A stretch of 64,000 nucleotides of DNA, taken from Granulicella sp. L56 (GTDB lineage: Bacteria > Acidobacteriota > Terriglobia > Terriglobales > Acidobacteriaceae). The stretch lies in the NCBI RefSeq assembly GCF_009765835.1, contig NZ_LMUS01000006.1, forward strand, positions 1,508,438-1,572,437. Direction: 5' to 3'. Shown in pieces: positions 47,375 to 56,692 of this stretch (position 1 is the first letter of the stretch; the number at the start of each line of letters is the position of its first letter). The notes beneath the pieces are model-generated. The model saw only the letters and a list, made by a program, of their open reading frames with translations. It was not told the origin of the DNA and did no database searches. Both the position numbers and the translations under genes were made by a program.

Positions 47375-48112
47375 ATGAAAATTTTCCCCATTGCCGCCTG
47401 TGCGGCCCTCTCCCTCGCGATCACACCTCTTTTTGCGAGCCAGCCCAAGAGCCCGGTCGCGGATTTCACGGTATCCAACCCGTCGAATGTTCCCGGCGCC
47501 ACGTTGCCGTCGGGAAGTTACTCCATCCGCGTCGTTAATCGACTCTCGGACCGCTATATCGTTCAGGTTGACTCCGCTGATGGCGCTCTCCACTCAACCT
47601 TCATCGGCATTCCCAACAGTAAGCTGCCCCGAGCCTCTGCTTCCGGCATTGTGGACTGGAGCAACTCTGTAAAAGGAACCGACTACCTGAGAGGCTGGCA
47701 CGTTGCTGGAACATCCTCCGCCGTCGAGTTCGTCTATCCGAAGGCAGAAGCCGTCAATATCGCTAACGCCAACCAGGCGAAGGTGCCCGCAATCGATCCT
47801 GCGTCGGATGGTCTCACGGCCGACCCCACTCTTTCGCCCAGAGACATGAAATTGGTAACGCTGTGGCTGCTTTCGGCGGAACGGGTTGGCCCTTCAGGGA
47901 GTGTGCCCTCCATCAAGGCAGAGCGGTACGAAGAAGTAGCCTCAAACACACAGAAGCCTGTCATAGCCAGCCTTCCCCATACTGCCAGCGATCTGCCGTG
48001 GCTATGGCTGCTGAGCGCCTGCTCCACGATGGCGGCTGCCATGCTTTGCTTTTTTAGAAGAAGGCAGGTATCCACCAGCGGGGCAGCAATCACGCTGGGA
48101 CGCAATCCGTGA
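47375..48112 (+). CDS. Sortase substrate with C-terminal LPHTA sorting signal
   Basis: A 245-residue exported protein. A signal peptide covers about 1-22 (ending FAS). A predicted beta-rich domain (about 30-130) has SGSYSIRVVNR and FIGIP. The C-terminus holds LPHTA (200-204), a hydrophobic helix (208-227, WLWLLSACSTMAAAMLCFF) and RRR (228-230), the three parts of a sortase sorting signal. The tail after RRR is 15 residues, longer than usual. The sortase gene starts inside the stop codon (GTGA overlap). So this is most likely the dedicated substrate of that sortase. The function of the anchored domain is unknown; by composition it could be a beta-sandwich envelope protein. Confidence 0.8.
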   Translation: MKIFPIAACAALSLAITPLFASQPKSPVADFTVSNPSNVPGATLPSGSYSIRVVNRLSDRYIVQVDSADGALHSTFIGIPNSKLPRASASGIVDWSNSVKGTDYLRGWHVAGTSSAVEFVYPKAEAVNIANANQAKVPAIDPASDGLTADPTLSPRDMKLVTLWLLSAERVGPSGSVPSIKAERYEEVASNTQKPVIASLPHTASDLPWLWLLSACSTMAAAMLCFFRRRQVSTSGAAITLGRNP

Positions 48113-48726
48113 AGGCCTGCGATCGCATCGAAAAGTTGTTGTGGGCCGTTTCTCTGGTGAGCATCGGCTTCGTGCTCTTTTTCGCTATGCGAGGCCTGGA
48201 GTACCGCGCGCTCTCCGCTGAGTTAATGGCTCGACCTCAGCCATCCGAATCGCCCCATGCGGCGCAGGCCTTGCGTCAGGCACAATCACAGGCAATTGTG
48301 AACCGGAACATTCTAGGCAGGATCGAGATTCCTTCGCTTCACCTTGCTGCCGCTGTCATGTCCGACTACGACCCCACCAGCCTTCGGGAAGGCGTCGGCC
48401 ATATCCGCGGGACGGCGCTGCCGGGAGGGCTGGGGACGGTGGGCCTCGCCGGACATCGCGACACGTTTTTTCGTCCTCTGCGAAAGATCGGGCCCAACAT
48501 GCAGATCCGCCTCATCGGCAAAACCGGCACCTACTCCTATAGCGTCGACTCTACGGAGATCGTCACGCCAGACAGGGTCAACGTGCTGAACATCGGATCG
48601 CGGCCTGAGCTTACCCTTATCACCTGCTATCCATTCGACTATATTGGAGCGGCACCAAATCGCTTCATCGTCCATGCGCACTTATTGTCTGTTTCACCCG
48701 AACCCTTAGAATCGTCAAGACACTAA
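48109..48726 (+). CDS. Class D sortase
   Basis: A 205-residue transpeptidase that cuts sorting signals between Thr and the next residue. An N-terminal membrane helix (about 10-28) precedes the sortase beta-barrel. Catalytic residues are all in place: H116 (GLAGHRDTFF), C173 (TLITCYPF) and R185 (PNRFIVHAHL). The spacing and motifs fit class D. It starts at GTG 48109, overlapping the upstream putative substrate by 4 bases. A third membrane protein gene follows after 12 bases. Because no Gram-positive wall is expected in this organism, the acceptor of the anchored protein is an open question. Confidence 0.9.
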   Translation: MKACDRIEKLLWAVSLVSIGFVLFFAMRGLEYRALSAELMARPQPSESPHAAQALRQAQSQAIVNRNILGRIEIPSLHLAAAVMSDYDPTSLREGVGHIRGTALPGGLGTVGLAGHRDTFFRPLRKIGPNMQIRLIGKTGTYSYSVDSTEIVTPDRVNVLNIGSRPELTLITCYPFDYIGAAPNRFIVHAHLLSVSPEPLESSRH

Positions 48727-48738
48727 AAGAGAGTTTTC

Positions 48739-50001
48739 GTGAAACTTCAATTCGATGAAATTGTGAAACACTCGGACGCCGACCTTGTTTTGCGCACGCT
48801 AGAGCAGCATCTCCGCGAAGTGTCGCTCGAGACGGTTCGCACGGAAGACGAACTGATCGTCTACGGCCTGGGCCCATCCTTTCGGACGATGAATCCGAAT
48901 GACAAAACCGTTGTGCGAGCGACTTCTCAGCCTGATGCCACGACGCTGCATACAGAAGCAAATTTTCTGGCTTCGGCCCTGGCAGGCAACGTTGCGCAGG
49001 ACGAGATTGTTCGCTCCAAGATCGAGCGGGCCTTTGAGTCGCTGAAGGCCGAGCTTAACTACAGTGCAGCCTCACGTCAGACAACCTCATGGACATTGCC
49101 GGCCACCGAACCGGCTCCACCAGACCCGGTCGTTGAGACGATACCGGTGATTGCCGAAGGCAGCCCTGCTGCGCCGATCGAGGCGAAGGAGATCTCGCCC
49201 GCACCGATTAACCGCGCTCCTGATGTGATGCCGACGACATCCATCGAATCGAAGTCAGAACCGCAGCCAGAATCAAAGATCGAGTCGCAAGCAGAATCAA
49301 AGCCCGAGCCAAGTCCAGAGCCGACGCCTGTGCCGAAAAACGCCGAACCTACACTCACCGCGCCACGGCGATCCACACTGGCTCCCCCGGCGGCAATGGA
49401 AGCAGCTCCAACCAAGAGGAGGCAATCCGCGATTCTATTGGTGCTGCCGCTGCTCCTTCTTCTTTTGGCTGCTGCCATCTACTTTCTGCAACGTCCCCAT
49501 TCATCACAGAGCCTCTATACTGCAAAGCCGGAAGGACACACTGCAAGCGCTTCGGTGGAGAACCAGGCCGCCGCACCAGTGCCAGACCCGCCAGCTACAG
49601 CGGTAGCGCCACCACAGCCTGTACCTGCGGCGATGCCCACGGACATCAAGGCATGGGTGCAGGCGTGGGCTGCCGCCATACGCACTCGCGATGTGCAGTC
49701 CCAACTCTCGTTTTATGCAACCCCTCTCGATCGCTATTTTCTGACGCCGGATGTCAGCAGAGAGCAACTGCTCAACGACAAGCAAGTCGAGATCGACAAT
49801 AGAAAAGGGTTGTGGACGTTCAAGGCAGAAGACGTCGTTGTGCAGAAAAAGACAGCAGCCAGCGCTGTCGTTACCCTCATCAAACACATCATCGTAGAGC
49901 TTCCCTCATCGGTCATCCAGGAACAGCGCATCAAAGCACAGCTGAAACTAAAGCTCGTCGATGGAAGCTGGAAGATTACCTCGGAGCGAACCATCGGCTG
50001 A
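48739..50001 (+). CDS. Single-pass membrane protein with C-terminal NTF2-like domain
   Basis: A 420-residue protein that I cannot name. A small cytoplasmic N-terminal domain (1-110) is followed by a Pro/Glu/Ser-rich linker with repeating SKxEPxPES units (about 165-200), one membrane helix (231-250), a second Ala/Pro linker, and a C-terminal domain (about 300-420). The C-terminal domain (IKAWVQAWAAAIRTRDVQSQ, then KIT near the end) looks like an NTF2/SnoaL-type fold as seen in periplasmic DUF4440-like proteins. It is the third gene of the sortase operon (GTG start 12 bases after the sortase). It abuts the convergent receptor gene with no gap. Confidence 0.72.
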   Translation: MKLQFDEIVKHSDADLVLRTLEQHLREVSLETVRTEDELIVYGLGPSFRTMNPNDKTVVRATSQPDATTLHTEANFLASALAGNVAQDEIVRSKIERAFESLKAELNYSAASRQTTSWTLPATEPAPPDPVVETIPVIAEGSPAAPIEAKEISPAPINRAPDVMPTTSIESKSEPQPESKIESQAESKPEPSPEPTPVPKNAEPTLTAPRRSTLAPPAAMEAAPTKRRQSAILLVLPLLLLLLAAAIYFLQRPHSSQSLYTAKPEGHTASASVENQAAAPVPDPPATAVAPPQPVPAAMPTDIKAWVQAWAAAIRTRDVQSQLSFYATPLDRYFLTPDVSREQLLNDKQVEIDNRKGLWTFKAEDVVVQKKTAASAVVTLIKHIIVELPSSVIQEQRIKAQLKLKLVDGSWKITSERTIG

Positions 50002-52722
50002 TCAGAAGCTGTAGCGCACGCCTGCCTCGATGCGGCGGCCGTTGTCGGCGGCGTAGGGGCGGTTGAAGAGGGGCGAGCCGAGAACACCGCCTACGCTGGT
50101 GACGTTCAGGTGATTCAGCACATTCGAGCTGCGCACGTTGAACGTCAGCGTCTGCGGATGTTCGGCCTTGGGATTGTTCAGTTGAAGTTTGCGCTCGATA
50201 TTGGTATCCATGTGGACCGTCCACGGGGTTCGTCCGGCGTTACGTGGAAATGCTCCGATACCGCCGCTTGGTACGAGCAGGCCAAACTGGGTTGGAATGG
50301 CATCGGGATCGCCGGTGGGCGCGTACTGCGGGCGGTCGTTGAAGTTGCCATCGCCGTTGTTGTCGAAGCCCGTGGTGATGTTGTAAGGCACACCGCTCTG
50401 AGCTTGCAGGTTGGTGCTCAACTCAAACTTCTCGGGCAGCTTGAGCATTCCGTTGCCGAAGATCTGCCAGCGGCCCTGGCCGTTTCGCGGCGCGAATTCA
50501 CCGGCGTCGGTGCGCGAACTCTGCGGGTTGAAGAAGGTGTCGTCGTTGGTGTTGTCGATCAGGTCGACGCGGACGGCACCGAAGAAGAAGTTCAGGTGCT
50601 TCAACTCATGCTGGTTGATGCCGAAGAACTCCACATTAGCTCGACCCTGACCACTGTTGTTGGTCTGCAAAATGTTGAGGTTGGGCGTGCTGGGGCGCGG
50701 GCCGGTGGGGTTGTCGTTGAGCGGCGAGTTAATGTTGAGCGTGCGGGTGTAGTTCCAGATGCGCCCCCAGTAGACATCGGTGTTGACCGACCAGCCGTGG
50801 GGGAAGGTGTGGGTGCCCCCTACGTTCTCGATGGCGAAGGTGATGTTTTGCAGGTGCGGCGATGCCTGACGGACGGAGTGGATGATGGTCGCGCCGTCGA
50901 AGGGATCGTTGTAGATGGGGTTGTAGACGGTGCTGGTGATGCGATGGACGCCGTCCTCGCGTTGCAGCTCCTGATAGTCGGAGGTGCCATACTGGCCGGT
51001 GAAGAGGCCGACGTGCGCGTGCAGTTGCCACTTCTCTTTTTTATCGGGCGACCATGCGATGCCGAGGCGCGGTGTCGCTCCGTTCATGGTGAGCGGTGCG
51101 GTTTGCAGGTAGTAGCGGAAGCCCATGGCGATCTGCAGCTTTGGTCGCACCTTCCACATGTCCTGAATGTAGAGCGAGTCACGTATCTGCGTGAAGCTGA
51201 CCTGCGGCGTTCCCGTCACGTTGTTGTAAGCTGTAGGCGTTCCGCCGGCGAGGCCGAGCTTGGCACGACGATATTGCTCGAGACCGGAGATAATCTCGGT
51301 TTGGCCGGGAATGGGGTTACCGTTGGCATCGAGCACAGGCGCGCTGCCCCCGCCGAAGGTATAGACGCCGTTGAAGTTTGTTGTGAGCTGGTCGCTGACG
51401 TTATACATCTTGAACTGCGTTCCGAACTTGAGCAGATGCTTCGCCGTGCTGAGAATGGCGTCGTCGTCGGCCTCGATCTCGAAGGTATGCAACCGCTGCT
51501 GTCCGATGGATGCGCCGCCACTGGTGAAGGCGCCAGCGACCTGTACCTGAGGCGTCGTGGCGCTGGGAACATCGGTCTCGCCGGTCCAGTCGAAGGCGAC
51601 GCGTGCCTCGTGCATCAGCTTGGGTGAGACGGTGGTGACGTTCAACAACCGCAGGGTGTGGTCGTAGGTGCCACTGCTGTAGCCGGTCTCGGGCAATGAT
51701 GTTCCGCCGACGCCTACGTTTTGCGAATGGTTGACGTTGCCGTTGTAGGACGTGGTGAAGGTGTTCTTCTCGTTGAGCTGCCAGCCCAGGCGCGCCGTTG
51801 CCAGCCAGAGCTGCTGTGGCGCGGCAACGTTGGCGATGGTGCTTTGCTGGTTGCCCTGATCGTCGAGCGTGATGGCGTTGACGACAGCGTAGTCGTCGAT
51901 GGTGCGGTGCTCCAAGGTGAGCGCGAAGTCACTGCCCTTCTTGCGCACGGGGCCGTTCAGCTCGAAGCCGTAGCGCTGCTTGCCCAGTGCTGCCCGGCTG
52001 GTAGAGAAGGGATCACGGGCGTTCTCCCACGGGCTGCCGTTAGTGGTGAAGAGCGCGCCGTGGAATGCGCTCTGGCCGGGCCGGGTGTAGACCTCGACGC
52101 GACCGCCGTCGAAAGGCGGCTGGCGATACTCGGCGGAGAAGAGGTCGGGGTTGACCTTGATGTAGGCGATGGAACTCTTAGGCGGGAGAGGAGATGAACT
52201 TTGGAAGCCGTCTACGGTGATGGTGGTGTTGGCGGCGAGACCGCCACTGGTCGCGGCCAGTTGCTGCAGCTCGCGCTTGAGGTCGTCGGGGTCGTCGGCG
52301 AGCGTGCTGAGCTGATCGCCTGAGATGGTCTGAGAGGTGCCGTTAGCCGCGGCATCAACTTCATTGCCGCTGTCTTCACCAACATTCACCGAGGTCGTCA
52401 CGTCTTCGGGCTGCAGAATGACAACCAGCTCCGCCTTTGGCTGGGGAACGTGAATATTTAATTCTTTGGGCGCGAAGCTGGTTTCGCTGACTCGCAGATC
52501 ATGTTGGCCGGAAGCGACGCAGGAGAAGTGAAACTGACCGGCATCGCCGCTCTGTGTTGTTTCACCTCCGTCGAGCGTGACGCTGGCTCCGGGGATGATC
52601 GCACCCGTGGAGTCTCGTACGATGCCAGCCACTTTGGAGCCGCTGCACGGAGTCTGCGCCGACAGATTTAAGCACAGCAGTACCGTGCACGCCGCGATGG
52701 CATGAAATATCTTCATATGCAT
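50002..52722 (-). CDS. TonB-dependent receptor with CarboxypepD-regulatory-like domain
   Basis: A 906-residue outer-membrane receptor. The signal peptide ends near LSAQ (about 23). The N-terminal regulatory-like domain (KVAGIVRDSTGAIIPGASVTL) is followed by a plug (about 125-220, TTITVDGFQSSSPLPP) and a beta-barrel ending in an aromatic residue (RYSF). It is shorter than the receptor at 29-33 kb and unlike it outside the shared domain types. Its stop codon is directly adjacent to the stop of the convergent sortase-operon gene (50001/50002). No substrate gene is nearby, so the ligand is unknown. Confidence 0.9.
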   Translation of the reverse strand: MHMKIFHAIAACTVLLCLNLSAQTPCSGSKVAGIVRDSTGAIIPGASVTLDGGETTQSGDAGQFHFSCVASGQHDLRVSETSFAPKELNIHVPQPKAELVVILQPEDVTTSVNVGEDSGNEVDAAANGTSQTISGDQLSTLADDPDDLKRELQQLAATSGGLAANTTITVDGFQSSSPLPPKSSIAYIKVNPDLFSAEYRQPPFDGGRVEVYTRPGQSAFHGALFTTNGSPWENARDPFSTSRAALGKQRYGFELNGPVRKKGSDFALTLEHRTIDDYAVVNAITLDDQGNQQSTIANVAAPQQLWLATARLGWQLNEKNTFTTSYNGNVNHSQNVGVGGTSLPETGYSSGTYDHTLRLLNVTTVSPKLMHEARVAFDWTGETDVPSATTPQVQVAGAFTSGGASIGQQRLHTFEIEADDDAILSTAKHLLKFGTQFKMYNVSDQLTTNFNGVYTFGGGSAPVLDANGNPIPGQTEIISGLEQYRRAKLGLAGGTPTAYNNVTGTPQVSFTQIRDSLYIQDMWKVRPKLQIAMGFRYYLQTAPLTMNGATPRLGIAWSPDKKEKWQLHAHVGLFTGQYGTSDYQELQREDGVHRITSTVYNPIYNDPFDGATIIHSVRQASPHLQNITFAIENVGGTHTFPHGWSVNTDVYWGRIWNYTRTLNINSPLNDNPTGPRPSTPNLNILQTNNSGQGRANVEFFGINQHELKHLNFFFGAVRVDLIDNTNDDTFFNPQSSRTDAGEFAPRNGQGRWQIFGNGMLKLPEKFELSTNLQAQSGVPYNITTGFDNNGDGNFNDRPQYAPTGDPDAIPTQFGLLVPSGGIGAFPRNAGRTPWTVHMDTNIERKLQLNNPKAEHPQTLTFNVRSSNVLNHLNVTSVGGVLGSPLFNRPYAADNGRRIEAGVRYSF

Positions 52723-52853
52723 CCTTTCGATAGGGAGCAGGCACCTGCTCCTTGCAATTATCGATACGCAGGGATGCGTTCTGCGGTTCCCGGAATTACC
52801 GCGAGCCGAGAGAAAATTAGTTTTTAGAACTAACTTTTAAGGTTTTTTCTTAA

Positions 52854-53159
52854 CTAGCTTTTGAATAAATGGGTTGCGTGCGTGATGGCAGCACCAGCAC
52901 GCATCGCGGCGGCAACCGCAGCAGTCTCTGCAAGCATCTGGTCGGTCGCCCCGGCGTCGCGTGCCGCCTTCGTGTGCAGCTCAATGCAGTAAGGACATTG
53001 CGTTGTCAGCGCAACCGCAACAGCCATCAACTGCTTATGCAGAACATCGATCGTGCCTTCGGTGAAGGCAGCCTTGTCGAAGGCCCAGAAGGCCTTCATC
53101 GCGTCCGGCGCGTTTTCGTCCAGTCGCTTCAACTTAGTAAGGTTTTTCATGTCGAACAT
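52854..53159 (-). CDS. Carboxymuconolactone decarboxylase (AhpD-like) family protein
   Basis: A 101-residue protein of the CMD/AhpD fold. The redox motif CPYC (C55-C58) with His62 (IELHTKAAR) is the AhpD-type active site, so it is likely a small peroxide-defence or thiol-redox enzyme rather than a true decarboxylase. GAGG lies 6 bases before the ATG at 53159. It stands alone between a receptor gene and a membrane hydrolase gene. The 3' flank (52800-52858) is T/A rich and could act as a weak terminator. Confidence 0.88.
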   Translation of the reverse strand: MFDMKNLTKLKRLDENAPDAMKAFWAFDKAAFTEGTIDVLHKQLMAVAVALTTQCPYCIELHTKAARDAGATDQMLAETAAVAAAMRAGAAITHATHLFKS

Positions 53160-53277
53160 GCTGCACCTCGGATTGAAATAGGCCCACGTGCGGACTCTCG
53201 CTCATAGGAGTCGATCGACAGAGATAAGTTACAGCATCCTGATAGATTGGGTCTATCTGGCCTGGCTTCGTGCTGAC

Positions 53278-54342
53278 TTAGTGCTGGATGTGGCCGTCCA
53301 TCTCCATGCGGGTGACACGGTGGGCGGCGTCGAGGGTGACGGCGCCGGAGAGCGGCGGATGTTCGCGGCCACGCATGAACGAGGCGTCGTACAGGAAGCG
53401 CAGATCGCGAAATGTTACGGTGATCGCTCCCGTGATGGGATCGGCGTCGGATTGGGTGACGAGCGGGAGTTGAGACCAGTCGAGATAGACATGGCCGAGC
53501 CAGCTTTGTTTGGCAGCGAGTGTGGCTGCCGTCTCCGCAGGTTTGTAGAAGAGGTCGGAGTGCGCGTTGGTGGTTACGGTGTTGGTAAAGGTATCGACGG
53601 TGCCTAGCTGGTAGAAGTTGGGCGTGTCGACGATGACCTGCCAGTGGAAGGGATTGGTGGGGTAGGGCTCAGCGGAGACGCGAAGAATCTGAACGCCGCC
53701 TGGATCGGCGCCGAAGTCCTGACTATTGAGGGCGAGTTGAATGGCCTGTTGCTGCTCGACGGCGCGCCAGCCCCACAAGGCGACGATGGCGACGAGCGCG
53801 GCGATGGCCCAGCCGCGTCCGCGAAAAGCTGGCTTGCGTGCACCGACCTCGCTGTTGACGAGGCCGAAGAGCGCGGGGGCGATGAGGGCGATGAGCAGAA
53901 GACCAAAGATGACGGGCTCGAAGATGAAGACCAGCGAGGCTGCGTACCAGTGCGGGTTGAAAGGAAAGAAAGGACGGATGCCGTAGTTGTTCGTCCAGTC
54001 GAGGAGGAGATGGCTGAGGAGCGCAACGAGAGCGAAGGCATACAGCAGGCCCCAGCGCAGGGGAGCGGATTGCTTTGCGGGCTTTTTGCGGCGGAGACGC
54101 CAGCGGTGGAAGAGATAGACTGCTCCGACGACTACGGCCGCTTCGAGGGGAAGACCGAGGAGAGTATGGGTCCATCCGCGATGATGCTGGAAGGCGGCGA
54201 TGGGACCACGGATGGCCCAGAGGGTGTCGAGATCAGGCGCTTCGGCGGCCAGCGTCATGGCCAGCGTGGCGTAGGCTGCCTTGCGATTGAAGCCGCTGCG
54301 AGCGAGGACGGCTCCGGTCATCAGGTGCGTGAATGGATCCAT
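53278..54342 (-). CDS. Membrane-bound metal-dependent hydrolase, YdjM-like
   Basis: A 354-residue protein of the YdjM/LexA-regulated membrane hydrolase family (PF04307). The N-terminus has the family metal motifs MDPFTHLMTG, EAPDLDTLW, HHRGWTHTLLGLP and SHLLLDWTNNYG, then four to five membrane helices, and a C-terminal extracytoplasmic segment (about 240-354). The frame runs 52 codons further upstream, but ATG 54342 begins the conserved MDPFTHL. No LexA box is evident. It follows the pyr operon on the same strand with a 35-base gap, which may be coincidental. Confidence 0.85.
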   Translation of the reverse strand: MDPFTHLMTGAVLARSGFNRKAAYATLAMTLAAEAPDLDTLWAIRGPIAAFQHHRGWTHTLLGLPLEAAVVVGAVYLFHRWRLRRKKPAKQSAPLRWGLLYAFALVALLSHLLLDWTNNYGIRPFFPFNPHWYAASLVFIFEPVIFGLLLIALIAPALFGLVNSEVGARKPAFRGRGWAIAALVAIVALWGWRAVEQQQAIQLALNSQDFGADPGGVQILRVSAEPYPTNPFHWQVIVDTPNFYQLGTVDTFTNTVTTNAHSDLFYKPAETAATLAAKQSWLGHVYLDWSQLPLVTQSDADPITGAITVTFRDLRFLYDASFMRGREHPPLSGAVTLDAAHRVTRMEMDGHIQH

Positions 54343-54377
54343 GGGGTTCCAGCATATCGCGGCTGGCCTGCCCGCGC

Positions 54378-55682
54378 TTACTGACGAAAGACGATGCGGC
54401 CTTCGCTGATGGTCGCGTGTACCCGTCCCAGCATGGGCGCGCCGTCGAAGGGAGTGTTCTTCGACTTCGAGCGCGATTGCTTTGCGGCAAAGCTCCACGA
54501 GGCTGCGGGATCGAAGATAACTACATCGGCGAAGCTGCCGGGAGTCAGTGAACCTCTGCCGGGGAGCAATGCAATTCCCGCGGGAGCCGTGCTCATGAGC
54601 GAAAGAATCTTGCTCAGCGATAGGCCCTGTCCGCGATGCAGAACGCGCAACGCCAGGCCCAGCGCGGTCTCAAGGCCGGTAATGCCGTTGGGAGCGCGCT
54701 CGAACTCCTGCTCCTTCTCGTGCGCGGCGTGGGGAGCGTGATCGGTTGCGATGCAATCCACCGTGCCGTCGGCCAGCCCAGCGAGAACGGCCTGACGATC
54801 AGCCTCGGCGCGCAGCGGAGGATTCATCTTGGCGTTGGTGTCGTAGTCGCCGATGGCCTCATCGGTCAGGGTGAAGTGATGCGGCGCGGCCTCGCAGGTG
54901 ACATGCAGTCCCTGCGCCTTCGCCGCGCGAATGGCATCGAGAGCGCGGCCGGTCGAGACATGCTGCACATGCAGGTGGGGACGCAGGCCTTCGGATCTTT
55001 CGATCTCCTGCAACAAGCGGATGTCGCGCTCCACGATCCGCGACTCGGCTTCGACGGTCATGCCGCGCAGACCGAGGCGAAACGCCACCGGGCCGTAGTT
55101 CATGCTGCATCCGCCGGTGAGGTGCGTGTCTTCGGCGTGCTGTGAAACAGGCACCCCCAGCCGTGCAGCGGCGATGAGCGCTTCGCGCATGATGGCGTCT
55201 TCGAGGATGGGCTTGCCATCGTCGGTGAAGCCGACGACTCCGGCCTTGTGCAGCGCGGCAAAGTCGGTCAGCGTGGCGCCCATGCTGCCCAGCGTGGCTG
55301 CCGGCATGGCGAAAAGTTTTACAACAGCCCCGCGCTCGGGTGCGAGCATCCATTCGAGCCCGGCTACGGAGTCATTCACCGGAATGGTGTTGGGCATGGC
55401 GACAACGGTAGTGAAGCCACCCGCTGCTGCCGCTGCCGTTCCTGTGGCGATGGTCTCCTTGTAGGTCTGGCCCGGCTCGCGGAGGTGGACGTGGATATCG
55501 ACCAGCCCCGGCGCAACCACCAGCCCAGAGGCATCGATAATCTCTGCTGCCCCCGTGCCCTTCAGGCTGCCCGGCTTGTCGATTGCGGCGACCTTGCCAT
55601 CGCGAAGGAGAAGGTCGCGGGCCTCGTTGAGGCCGTTTGCCGGATCGATCACACGGCCATTCAAAATTAATACGTCACTCAT
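54378..55682 (-). CDS. pyrC: Dihydroorotase
   Basis: A 434-residue amidohydrolase that closes carbamoyl aspartate to dihydroorotate, the third step of pyrimidine synthesis. Metal-binding motifs are GLVDIHVHLREPGQT, HVQHVSTG, EAAPHHFTL and the late DHAPH. The long form with DIHVHLREPG is the class I type (B. subtilis-like). The start overlaps the pyrB stop by 4 bases. Together with pyrR and pyrB it forms a three-gene pyrimidine operon. The order is pyrR, pyrB, pyrC. Confidence 0.95.
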   Translation of the reverse strand: MSDVLILNGRVIDPANGLNEARDLLLRDGKVAAIDKPGSLKGTGAAEIIDASGLVVAPGLVDIHVHLREPGQTYKETIATGTAAAAAGGFTTVVAMPNTIPVNDSVAGLEWMLAPERGAVVKLFAMPAATLGSMGATLTDFAALHKAGVVGFTDDGKPILEDAIMREALIAAARLGVPVSQHAEDTHLTGGCSMNYGPVAFRLGLRGMTVEAESRIVERDIRLLQEIERSEGLRPHLHVQHVSTGRALDAIRAAKAQGLHVTCEAAPHHFTLTDEAIGDYDTNAKMNPPLRAEADRQAVLAGLADGTVDCIATDHAPHAAHEKEQEFERAPNGITGLETALGLALRVLHRGQGLSLSKILSLMSTAPAGIALLPGRGSLTPGSFADVVIFDPAASWSFAAKQSRSKSKNTPFDGAPMLGRVHATISEGRIVFRQ

Positions 55683-56692
55683 ACAGTTACACTCTCGAAT
55701 CCGCCCTCGCTCAGGGCGCGAAGCAGCAGCGCCGAACGCACGGAGAGGCCGTTGCTCACCTGCAACTCGATCGCGGAGTTGGGGCCGTCGGCCACGTCGC
55801 CAGCAATCTCCAGACCGCGAATCATGGGGCCGGGATGCATCACCAGAGCATCGGGTGCCTGTGCGGCGAGACGCTCTCCGTTGAGCTGATAGCGTGCGAT
55901 GTAGTCCGCGAGGTCAAGCTCCAGCCCGGCGAGACGCTCTTTTTGAATGCGCAGCATCATAACTACCTGCGAGCGGCGCAGGGCGGCATCGAAGTCGCGC
56001 GCGATCTCAACGCCATCGCCGAGACTGCTTGCCATTTCGGGCAGCAGCCGTTCGGGTCCACAGAGCAGAACCTTTGCGCCGAGTTGCGGCAGAAGCCATG
56101 CATTCGATCGCGCTACGCGGCTGTGCAGAATGTCGCCGGTGATAACGACGGTCACGCCGTCGAGGCTCTTCGCCGTCGCCCTTGCGGCATCGCGTCCGGG
56201 CAGGCGCATCAGCATCGTGCGTGCATCGAGCAGGGCCTGCGAAGGATGCTCGTGCATGCCGTCGCCCGCATTCAGGACGGGCAGGCTGGTCTCGCGCGCC
56301 AGCACAAAAGGTGCTCCCGATGACGGATGGCGAAGGATGATGCACTCGGCCCCGAGAGCGCGCAGGGTGAGACCGGTGTCCTTGAGGCTCTCGCCTTTTT
56401 CGATGGAGGAAGACTTATCGCTGACCAGCGTGGTGGTTGCGCCGAGCGACTTCGCCGCCAGCTCGAAGGAGGTGCGCGTCCGCGTGCTCGACTCGTAGAA
56501 GAGGAGGGCGATGCGGCGACCGGCCAAAAGCGTTGCGCGCTGTGCGTGGGCCATCTGCTCGAGCCGCGTGGTTACGGTCAATATAGCGGAGACGTCTGCG
56601 ACGGTGAGATCGGCCACGCTCAACAGCGAGCCGGGAGCGTAGAGGAAGATCTTTTTCGAGCCTTGCGATTCCTGCGTCATCGATGCGGTCAA
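55679..56692 (-). CDS. pyrB: Aspartate carbamoyltransferase catalytic subunit
   Basis: A 337-residue enzyme making carbamoyl aspartate. Motifs are STRTRTSFE (carbamoyl phosphate site), HPSQALLD and SLGDG. The N-terminal extension before the first motif is normal. There is no pyrI in the window, so it is probably an unregulated-trimer type. The start overlaps the pyrR stop by 4 bases and its stop overlaps the pyrC start by 4 bases. Confidence 0.96.
   Translation of the reverse strand: MTASMTQESQGSKKIFLYAPGSLLSVADLTVADVSAILTVTTRLEQMAHAQRATLLAGRRIALLFYESSTRTRTSFELAAKSLGATTTLVSDKSSSIEKGESLKDTGLTLRALGAECIILRHPSSGAPFVLARETSLPVLNAGDGMHEHPSQALLDARTMLMRLPGRDAARATAKSLDGVTVVITGDILHSRVARSNAWLLPQLGAKVLLCGPERLLPEMASSLGDGVEIARDFDAALRRSQVVMMLRIQKERLAGLELDLADYIARYQLNGERLAAQAPDALVMHPGPMIRGLEIAGDVADGPNSAIELQVSNGLSVRSALLLRALSEGGFESVTV

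Noticed and set aside
50110..51627. 505-codon plus-strand frame
   Set aside because: It is antisense to the second TonB-dependent receptor, with no domain and no ribosome site.
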